Source: Hydrangea macrophylla (taxonomy: Eukaryota > Streptophyta > Magnoliopsida > Cornales > Hydrangeaceae). Taken from it: a stretch of 64,000 bases of DNA. Numbering within the stretch: position 1 is the stretch's first letter; every line of letters begins with the position of its first letter. The notes under the pieces are model-generated. The model saw only the letters and a program-made list of their open reading frames with translations, did not search any database and was not told where the DNA came from. The position numbers and the translations under genes are program-made. Below are positions 55,864 through 64,000 of this stretch, in pieces. The stretch covers positions 43,779,100 to 43,843,099 of the forward strand of contig CM066984.1 in assembly GCA_033977485.1 (NCBI GenBank), read 5' to 3'.

Positions 55864-55926
<63 letters not shown>
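55864..55926. repeat. (GA)n microsatellite
   Basis: An uninterrupted GA run of about 60 bp. The ORF through it is an artefact. Confidence 0.95.
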
Positions 55927-55929
<3 letters not shown>

Positions 55930-56179
55930 TGGGGGTGGGAATTGCATGAGATGAGAGAAATGGGGTTTGATGTGGAAAAGAGTAAAAAAGACAAGATTCA
56001 AAAGTGCAAAGTTGATGTTATGGACTCCTTTTAAATTTTGAGAATCTATTACTCTTTAAAAAAAATATAACTAGTTTAATAGTGAAGCTGAGGCTATTTT
56101 GAGAAGGAAAAGCATGATAGAGTTTCAACATCCAAGAGCGTGTCCTTGCTTTATATAGTAGCTTGTCAATATAAATTTC

Positions 56180-56442
56180 AAAATTGTATCCATGGATATT
56201 TACACTTCCCTATGCTGTGCTAGGAAGCACCAACACCAACACTTCAAATGAAGTGCCTTATGTGTGTCCAACACAATGTCACTAGGAAGCCCTCGTGCGG
56301 GTGCAAGGACAAGTGCACGAGAGATGAGACAAAATTTCAAAAATCAAGGGTGCGGGTGCGACGGGGGTACTTGTATAAGATATTAAAAATGGATTTTTAT
56401 ATAATACTATATTCAAACTATTCGATCGCTAACTGCCTTGTG

Positions 56443-56473
<31 letters not shown>

Positions 56474-56480
56474 TTTTATG
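56180..56480. repeat. Repeat segment with GGGTGCGGGTGCGACGGGG motif and TG/T tract
   Basis: GTGCGGGTGCGACGGGGGTA near 56350 recurs as GGGGTGCGACGGGGTAAC near 63612. This suggests copies or halves of one repeat family. A (TG)n and T run follow at 56441-56477. Confidence 0.5.
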
Positions 56481-56772
56481 GTAATAAAGACTTAAAAGCA
56501 ATAAACATAAAAGGCTACAAAAGCAAGTAAGCAACACATAAATTACTAATCTACCTACTAATAAGCAATGCAATGCCTGAAATAACTAGAAAACAAATTC
56601 ATACGAAACGTAAACAAAGCACGAGCAGTTTTGTGTCCATCATTCATTTAAACAAACTACCAGAAATCGTTCAAACCCTAGCAATCCCCTTTTTGGATCG
56701 GTCGTTCCAGATAGAGGTAAGCTAGTGAACTGGATCGCCTCTTCTGGTGTTCCAGCTTTAACCACGTGATAT

Positions 56773-56930
56773 TGTAATAACTATTGAGAGTTATTTTCCC
56801 TTGTGTTCGTTTCTTAATTTTTTTCCTGTCCAAGGACTAGTATGTAATTATTTTTCCCAAGCTTATTATTCAATATAAAAGGGGGTCTAACAATGGGTTA
56901 GCCCTAAGTTTTGACCTAAACACTTTTACA
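56773..56930 (+). repeat. 5' LTR of a plus-strand copia element
   Basis: TGTAATAACTATT...CACTTTTACA, followed 3 bp later by the primer site. A TATAAAAGG lies near 56874-56882. The left edge is uncertain by a few bases. Confidence 0.65.
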
Positions 56931-56933
56931 ATA

Positions 56934-56948
56934 TGGTATCAGAGCCAA
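56934..56948 (+). promoter_or_regulatory. Copia primer-binding site
   Basis: TGGTATCAGAGCCAAAC, initiator-Met tRNA type, followed by a C-rich leader (57000-57190). Confidence 0.85.
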
Positions 56949-57375
56949 ACTACTTCTCCATCACCAACCTTGCATGCACTGACCACCACCTGCACTGCTG
57001 CGCTACGCAAATCTGTCACAGCCCTAACCATCACCAGCTGCAAGCCTTAATCACCCCAGCCACCTTCGACAGCCACCCAACCGTGGCTCACCCTTCGCCG
57101 ACCACCACTCCATCATCCTAGCTTTCGCCTGAACCACATCCACTTTCCCAGCCCTGGCTTGATCGTTCCCTACTCATCACCATCTCTTTTGAACCCTAGG
57201 ATCAGACCAACACCCTAGCACATCATATTTGTGTGTTGATTCTGATTCGGTTTTTGTTTCCTGCTTATTTTTGGGTCCCTTAATGGACCACTGATCCGAC
57301 TTATATGATCCTTCTCGTACCCATCTTCTCCGTTTCCCTTCCTTTTATTGGGTTTCCCTTTCGTGTATTGTAACT

Positions 57376-58565
57376 ATGACAGAAAAAGATAAACCTTTGT
57401 CTGCAAGTCCAAGCACGCTTTAGAGTGTAGTGACACCACTGGATCCCAATCTTAAAATTACTACCACCCCATTCAATGGTAAAAATTACTTCACACGGTC
57501 ACAAGCAGTGGCTTTTTACTTGAAGGGTTGAGAGAAGGTGGGACATCTTGATGGGCGCATTCAAGCACCAGCCCTCACTGATTTTGGTTATGATAAGTGG
57601 GAAATTAAGAATTCCCTTATCATGGCTTGGCTTATTAATTCAATGGTTCCTGAGATCGGGGAGAGTTTCTACCAGAGGAAGACCGCTCGGGATATTTGGG
57701 ACACCTTTGCCTCTACCTTCTCTAGGAAGTGGAACTATGCCTAGGAGTTTGAGTTGTCACCTTCCATTGACCGATCCGAGCAGGGTGATATGACAGTCAC
57801 CAAATACTTCACCTTTCTTACTACCAGCTGGGAAAGGTTGGATCATCTACAGAATTACGAGCCTGTTTGTCCCACTGATGCTGCAGCGTACCGGAAGCTA
57901 CTTGTGAAGCAAAGAGTCTTCAAATTCGTTCAGGGACTTCACCCCGATTATGATGCGGTTCGTAGTCGGGTACTTGGGATGGATAACCTTCCCACACTTC
58001 AGGAGACCTTTGCTTATGTTCAAAATGAGGAGAGCTGCCGTTCAGTTATGCTTTCCCCCACTTCCAGTGTGAGGTCCGCCTTAGTTTCTGTTCCACCGAG
58101 GGAGGGGACCAAGCAGTCTGGTACTTCTGATTAGCCTAAGTTGTTTTGTGATTATTGTAATAGGCCCCATCATACTAGAGAGACCTTTTGGAGTCTCTAT
58201 GGCCGTCCTCCTAGCGGAGGCGGTCGTTCTGGTAGTGGTCGATCAGGTGGCATTGGGGGAAATGCTCGGGGTCATCATACTGTTGTTAATGATACTACAA
58301 CTCATGTTCTTATTGATGATGCCCTACTTCTGATGTGAGCCCTTTGTCTGCGACTCTCTGGAGGAATCTGATGGTTCGCTGTGCTTCACCTGCTTCCACA
58401 AGTGCCTCATCATCTTTTGCTCAATAAAGTAATTTTGTCGCGCCAACAAGAGCTTTTCTTTCACATTCCTCATTTCCCTGGATTATTGATTCCGGTGCCT
58501 TAAATCATATGTCGCGCTCATTTGACCTTTTCTCTGATTATATGCCTTATTCAGGTCATGACAAA
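57376..58565 (+). pseudogene. gag: Copia gag and start of protease, four in-frame stops
   Basis: One frame runs from ATG 57376 to 58338 without frameshift but with stops at 57421, 57529, 57742 and 58132. It contains [62 protein letters not shown] and a zinc-knuckle region (CDYCNRPHHTRETF) whose last Cys is Phe. The protease motif PWIIDSGALNHM appears near 58480. The copia sequence stops abruptly near 58565, so the rest of pol is lost. It is the same gag family as 47564-45857. Confidence 0.85.
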
Positions 58566-59549
58566 ATTAATGCAAATTGGTTTTGGGTTAGATGCTCCAA
58601 TTCAACAATAACACCCACCAAAGTCTCGTGATATTGTAAAGATGCAAACTTCAATTCAATTCTTTCTTAATTTGGAATTATTTAACAATACATATCACAT
58701 AAAAATACTTGCTATCAACTGACTATATCACAAAGTCTAGAAGTTCCATTGGGTGGTGACCCACTTACCCATTTAGGCGTCGACTTTATTATATATGCAT
58801 ATATCTACACACACACACTCGCGTGCGTATATGAACACATGAAAATGATCTAAAAAACTCTTTTTCACATTTCAATCTACTGTACTCCATTCCGTCTTAG
58901 CAATTTGGAGAAGTGTACCCCCACCGTACCACATTCGATAGCCGGTGGCGATCCATGTTCCTGTTCACGTTCCTTATACTAAATCGATCCGCGATCCGGG
59001 TAACCTTGGTCCGACAACACGTGAAAAACTTATCTGGAATTTTTTTAATTTTTTAATTTTGAAAATTGACACAACATTGACACATCATCAAGATGGACCC
59101 GACACTTCTCCGACACAGTACGTTTGTTTTTACGGAGGTCTTAAATTTAGGGAGCTTATTTATATGTGAAATAATAAGCAAAAGAGGAATTCATTTTGAA
59201 AAGTTAAGGCATTTGATGATAAATAGAATGAATGCAAGAAAGTTGAAGGATTTAAAATAAAAAATAACATGAATTAATTTTATTTTATATGCATCTATTC
59301 CTTTATCGATGTTACCACTTACCATTGTAGTTGATTGTTAATAATGCTTAAATGGTAGAGTTAGTAGTGTTATAATATTTTCATGTTTCATTGTTGTTTG
59401 GAGGTCATTTATTTTACATCTTATTTTAGTTGTGTTTCAAATATTCTTATTTTTATGGTACACAGTTACTTTTTAAAACAAAAAATATATAAAAATATTT
59501 GTGTTAAGATAAGAGATGGATTAGAGAAAGTGAAGGCTTAACCCAAACA
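58566..59549. other. Non-coding stretch between copia fragments
   Basis: No gene recognised. AT-rich, with a short CA repeat near 58810. Confidence 0.5.
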
Positions 59550-59700
59550 GGTTTAGCCAACACATATATATGTATATTAATGAGAAAATATAAGTACAAA
59601 AATACCATTGTACTCTAACACTCTCCCTCAAGCTAGAGCATAGATATCTATCATGCCCAGCTTGTTACAAAGATCATAGAAATATCCCTTATTTAAAGCC
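59540..59700 (-). mobile_element. 3' end of a minus-strand copia element
   Basis: The minus strand reads a decayed RNase H end (LGMIDIYALA-like) followed by the purine tract CTTGAGGGAGAG and an LTR start TGTTAGAG at about 59618. Only this end is present. Confidence 0.6.
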
Positions 59701-59770
59701 TTAGTGAAAATATCTCCCTAACTGATCATTTGACCTAATGAAAGAAGTAACAATCTGTTTCCTCATAACC

Positions 59771-59977
59771 TGTTGGAAATAATAATCTCGTTGGAGATTT
59801 TATGACATTTGATTCTATCTTTATATGGTCGTGTTGACCAATTTAATTTCTCCATTATTGTGATTTTCTTTTCTTTTATTTCTTTCCTTTATTGCTTCTT
59901 GTTATGTATTATATATACAAGGGAATGTATAATAATAAAATGATCCTATTCCCTAAACTCTTTTTGGTATCAGAATC
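59771..59977 (+). mobile_element. 5' LTR and primer site of a second plus-strand copia
   Basis: TGTTGGAAATAATAATC at 59771 to CCCTAAACTC near 59960, then TGGTATCAGAATC (59965-59977). A TATATATACAAGG near 59911 is a TATA candidate. The exact LTR end is uncertain. Confidence 0.65.
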
Positions 59978-60443
59978 TAAAACCCTAGCCCACCAACAGC
60001 CACCGCTCTCCAGTCCATCTCCTCCCTGCGCCACCCTTCCTAGCACCTTTCACAGCCTTCGCTGACCACCTCCAGCCTATCCACCAGCCCTGCCGACCAC
60101 CCTAACCGACCCACACCTTCGGCGACCACCCCAGCTAACCCAGGCCCCTCGGCAGCCCCTCCAAGGCCTCCAACACCTCAACAGCCCTTCCTAGACCCTC
60201 CATCAGACTTTGCCGAGTCTCGGCACTTCAGTGGCAGCCTTTCCTGTTGCCGTTTGCCCATCTATCTGCCCCCTTTGCATCCGTGTGATGTATTATAGCA
60301 TACGTGCTCTCCTCTCTTATGTTTGGCCACCGATTGATCTCCGGTAGCCCCTCTCTTGCTCCTATTATTCCGGACAGTTCTATCTAATCCAGATTCTCTG
60401 TGGTTCCGTTGGGTTTTTGTGTTCAGACTCATTCATCTTCTTC

Positions 60444-61392
60444 ATGGCTAATTCAGGACTCAACAAGAAGGAGCCTACTGAAACTACCATACCAACCCTT
60501 GCATCGGCACGTCCGGATTTGTCCGTCTCGCAACACACAACTGGTCATCGGGTTACTGGTGTGCTGCTGAATGGGAGAAATTTCGCTGCGTGGTCCCGCT
60601 TTTTTCACCTTTATCTTGGTGGAAGGGGCAAGTCTGGTTGGATTTTGGGTACTGAGCCTAAGCCTGCTGTCTTGGATCTCGCACTTGCTCAGTGAGATAT
60701 TGACTACTGTACTATTTTGGGATGGCGGTTCAACTCTATGGAGGATCGGATATATCACATGTTCATGTTCCATGACACTGTTTTTTCTAGTTTATGGACT
60801 TCTCTGACTCAAATGTATGCCCATGAGTGCAATGACTCTCGTATCTTTGAACTCTATCGGGAGGTTGCCCAGGCTTCTCAGGCTACATTAGGCCTTTCGG
60901 TTGTATTTTGGCTATCTTCAGTCCTGTTGGGAGGAACTGGCTCAGTATGAGCCTCTCAGTGACTTTTTAGCTGAAGCTGCCACTATTACTCTCCGCAGTC
61001 TCAATCGCCATCATACCTACCAGTTCTTGATGGGTTTAAAACCTGAGTTCGAATCTCTCTGGGCTCAGACTTTAAACACATCTCTTATGCCCTCTTTATT
61101 TGAGGCTTTTGCTAGTCATCGCGTACTTCAGCCTTCTGCTTTGCTTGAGCCATCTCCGGTGCCTAGTCAAATGGCCTTTGCTGCCCCTTCGGGCGGCCCA
61201 TTCACTCGTCCTCCCGGTTCTGCTAACCGCCCTTTCTGCATTCATTGTGAAACCGTTGGTCATGTCAAGGATCGTTGTATTAAGCTCCATCCTGAACTTC
61301 GGGAGAAATTTGCCCGAAATAAAGGAAAGGCCCCCTATCGCACTACAGCTATTGTGGAGACAACCCCTGATCTTCTTCAGCTCCAGACTTAG
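60444..61392 (+). pseudogene. gag: Copia gag with zinc knuckle, one stop and one frameshift
   Basis: ATG 60444 (MANSGLNKKEPTETTIPTLA) leads into GVLLNGRNFAAWSRFFHLYL and GWILGTEPKP, typical copia gag. A stop at 60693 and a shift near 60900 follow. The second part (60901-61392) holds WEELAQYEPLSDF, YQFLMGLKPEFESLWAQTLN and the intact knuckle CIHCETVGHVKDRC. It is a different gag family from 57376. Confidence 0.82.
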
Positions 61393-63450
61393 ATGGGTTA
61401 ACTCCAATCTAAGCTCGGGACATTACTTCAGCAAGGTTCTCGATCTGGCACTACCCCCACTGCTACTCTGGCCTCAGGTACTCCTTCTATTGCCTTCCAT
61501 GTTGGGTCTAGCAACCCCTCTTGATTCTGTATTCCGGTGCCAGTGATCATAGACTGGTGAATTGTCTTTGTTTTCATCCTCTCTGATTCCCTTCTCCTAG
61601 TCCGTCGCAGATGGGTATACTATTTGTGTCCAAAGTAAAGGTGATGTTTGTCTCTCTCCTAGCATTTCTTTATCTTCTGTTCTTCATGTCCCTAAATTCC
61701 CTTATAATCTTCTTTCAGTTAATCGTCTTGCAAAAATGACCGGATTTCGAAGCAGATTTTTGGTGGGGGATATAAGCTGGATGGTCTCTACTATTTTGGT
61801 GATCCACCTGGCGGGAGTTCAAGTTTGTCGTCCTCGAGTCTTCAGGCGTCAGTTTTGCCTGTTTCCGAGTCTTCTAAGTCTTCGAGTTTTTCTTTAGCGT
61901 CAATAAAATTGTGGCACTCCTGCTTGAGCCACGCAAACTTCAACTATCTTTGTCAACTTTTTCCATTATTAAATAAAGCTTGCCAGAAATTGAAATTCAA
62001 TTGTGTGGTGTGTGAATTATCTAAGCATACTCGTTCTCATTATATACCTCGCATGAATCGTGCACCGTCTGCTTTTGATATTTTACATACTGATGAGTGG
62101 GGTTCTTCCCTAGTTACTACTATTTCTGGGCATCGTTATTATGTTACATTCATTGATGATTTCACTAGGTGCACATGGGTTTATCTGGTTAAAAAGAAAT
62201 CAAAAGTTTTCTCCTTGTTTTCTAACTTCTTGCAAATGGTTAAAACCCAATTTAGCAGTGTTGTCCGTAATCTATGATCTGATAATGGTCGTTAATATAT
62301 TACTAATGAATTTCGGGCTGAGCTTAATAAGTAGGGTATTCTCTAGCAACTCACCTATCCTTACAATCCAGAGTAGAATGGTGTGGCAGAATGAAAGAAC
62401 CGCTCCATCATGCCTATTGTTAAGTGTCTCCTTTGTGGGATGAATGCACCCAAATCCTTCTGGCATGTGGCCGTTCTTACTGCCACCTTTCTTCTTAACC
62501 GAACTCGTAGTCGTATCTTACAAGGTAAGGCACCTATGTAACTTCTCAGCGTGACATAACCCTCTTTTCCATTCTACCCCGTGTCTTTGGTTGTACCTGT
62601 TTTGTCCAGGATCGCAGTCCTACTAGGACTAAATTAGACAATAAGGCTGTCTGCTGTATCTTCTTTGGTTATTCACCTATGTCAAAAGGTTACTGGTGTT
62701 ATGACCCTATCACTCGTCATATGTATCATTCTTTGGATGTTACATTTCTGGAAGATACTTCGTTTTATGCATGTCCTCAGTCTGTTGCCGATCCTTCTCC
62801 CGAAGTCACATAGAATTCAAAATTCACATCTGCATCCTGTTATTCTATTTGAACTTCCTCTGGAGACTTCATCTTCTCTTCCTCCAGTCATTACCACAGC
62901 TCCGACTTAGGTATACTCTCGCCGGCATCCAGCTCATACTCCACTTCCAATATCTTCACCGGAATCTGGTAATGTTCTTACCCCCTTACCTCTTTGTTTC
63001 TTCTAGATATCCCACCAGACTTTGTCGTCCTCCTAATCGTTATGGTTTTTCTGCTAGTACTAATTATCCCATTGGTCAATATGTATCTTACCAGTTGCTC
63101 TTTCCTTAGTCAGGTTGATTCCACATGTATCCCTCAGTCTGTTGATCGCTAAGGCCCTTCAGGATCCACAGTGGGTGGCTGCTATGACCTTGGAAATGGA
63201 TGCTCTTCAACGTAACCAGACTTGGGAACTTGTGCCTTTACCTCCGGGTGAGAAAACTGTTGGGTGCAAATGGGTCTTCACTATCAAATATTAGGCTGAT
63301 GGTACTATTGAGCAATACAAGACTTGTCTTGTGGCTAAGGGCTTTACTCAAATCTCGGGCAATGACTTCAGTGTTACCTTTGACCCTATAGCCAAACTGA
63401 CATCTGTTCAACGTGTCATTTCTTTGGCTGCTTCTCATTCCTGGCCTATG
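61393..63450 (+). pseudogene. pol: Copia pol remnant: protease, integrase, partial reverse transcriptase
   Basis: The protease motif appears as LYSGASDH near 61540, with Tyr where the catalytic Asp is expected. The ORF 61825-62277 carries the pre-integrase segment (LWHSCLSHANFNYLCQLF) and the start of the integrase core (DILHTDEWG, YVTFIDDFTRCTWVYL). Beyond it the frame has stops at 62275, 62293, 62332, 62344, 62374 and 62392 around the SDNG and NGVAE motifs. The reverse transcriptase N-terminus (QWVAAMTLEMDALQRNQTWE, LVAKGFTQ) ends at about 63450; palm and RNase H are missing. Confidence 0.82.
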
Positions 63451-63780
63451 ATGCATGGACACTCCTATAATGGAGCCGCAGGGGTACTAAGTGCACTGCG
63501 GCACGGGTGTGGCAAGTAGTTCTTTGGAGTTCTTTTTGAATTCTTCAGCAGTTTTGGGTGCGGTTGGGTGCGGCCAGGACACGTGGGGGTGCGGGAGGGA
63601 CACTTTGGGGGGTGCGACGGGGTAACTTAAAAAAAAAAAAAGTTTGAAAACAAATTTTTAAAAAACAAGGGGTTCAAAAATTAAATACTACAAACTTAGA
63701 AAAACCCTAAATAACCATACGATACTTGCTCCAGCCACAAAAATGAAAAAACAAAAGAAATAGAGGAGAAGAAAGAGGCG
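63451..63780. repeat. Repeat segment truncating the copia pol
   Basis: The pol reading is replaced by sequence with CGGCACGGGTGTGG, GGTGCGGCCAGG and GGGTGCGACGGGG, similar to the segment near 56280-56360. No gene recognised. Confidence 0.45.
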
Positions 63781-63825
63781 ATTTGCAGTTGCGAAGCCTG
63801 CGACTGCGATCTCTCCAGGTTCGTT

Positions 63826-63977
63826 TCTCTCTCTCGTTCTCTCTCTCTCGTTTCTCATCTCTCTTTCTCTCTCGTTTCTCGTTTCTCTCTCTCTCTCTCG
63901 TTTCTTTCTTTTCTCTGTCTCTCGTTTCTCTCTTCTCTGTCGGTTTATGTCGTTCATCTCTCTCTCTCTCTCTCTCT
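63826..63977. repeat. CT-rich low-complexity region
   Basis: Imperfect CTCT/CGTTTCTC units. ORFs on either strand are low-complexity artefacts. Confidence 0.9.
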
Positions 63978-64000
63978 TAACTCTACTTTGTGGTCAGGTC

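Larger units (their letters stand above)
55472..64000 (+). other. Sequence after MIC60 exon 7: intron 7 or broken gene end
   Basis: More than 8.5 kb without a MIC60 exon. It is filled by copia sequence on the plus strand (56773-58565 and 59771-63450), a minus-strand copia end, microsatellites and a GGGTGCGACGGGG repeat. A GCAG/GATTTTGC near 55637 looks like an acceptor but leads to an immediate stop. Confidence 0.6.

Overview
This is a repeat-dominated stretch of a flowering-plant nuclear genome, probably a woody eudicot, though I cannot name the species from sequence. The evidence is spliced GT-AG exons of the mitochondrial inner-membrane gene MIC60, plant LTR retrotransposons with tRNA-Asp and initiator-Met primer sites, Helitron 3' ends, Tourist-like and hAT-like MITEs, and an inserted piece of plastid DNA carrying part of rpl23. 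Only one gene is recognised with confidence; nearly everything else is mobile DNA in several nested layers.

1-12,780: a window-truncated Tat/Ogre-like LTR (1-2407); the gag, primer site and LTR of a decayed Athila-like element on the minus strand (about 3.7-6.4 kb); then a remnant LTR of a third type, split by a complete but pol-less copia/SIRE-like element (7770-12442, minus strand, target duplication ACTAC).

12,781-15,173: low-copy-looking DNA with a minus-strand Helitron 3' end and an inverted pair of MITE-like copies.

15,174-29,772: one complete Athila-like element (target duplication ATGAC on both sides) with 5' LTR, tRNA-Asp primer site, broken gag joined directly to the integrase tail, a decayed third ORF, a small cysteine-containing ORF and a 3' LTR. 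Each LTR was later hit: the 5' LTR by a 618-bp LTR-like insert (duplication TAAAA), the 3' LTR by a 2648-bp solo LTR (duplication GTATT). The sister LTR gives the unoccupied version of both sites.

29,773-42,850: low-coding DNA with a Tourist-like MITE, a Tat/Ogre-like solo LTR (32399-38089, duplication GGGAG) that itself contains a 2404-bp solo LTR (duplication CAAGT), another MITE, and an internally duplicated Helitron ending at 41782.

42,852 to the right edge: MIC60 on the plus strand. Seven exons (452 codons, all junctions phase 0) are visible. Introns 3, 5 and 7 are swollen by copia elements, a 300-bp TRIM, two hAT-like MITEs, a LINE tail and plastid DNA. The conserved C-terminal exons are absent from the window, so the gene either continues past 64,000 or is broken.

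Most striking pattern: clusters of short palindromes, different in sequence for each element family (AATCGATT, AGTCGACT, ACCGGT, GGATCGATCC, CGCG-rich), recur in at least five unrelated LTR families. In the minus-strand families they lie just upstream of a recognisable TATA box.
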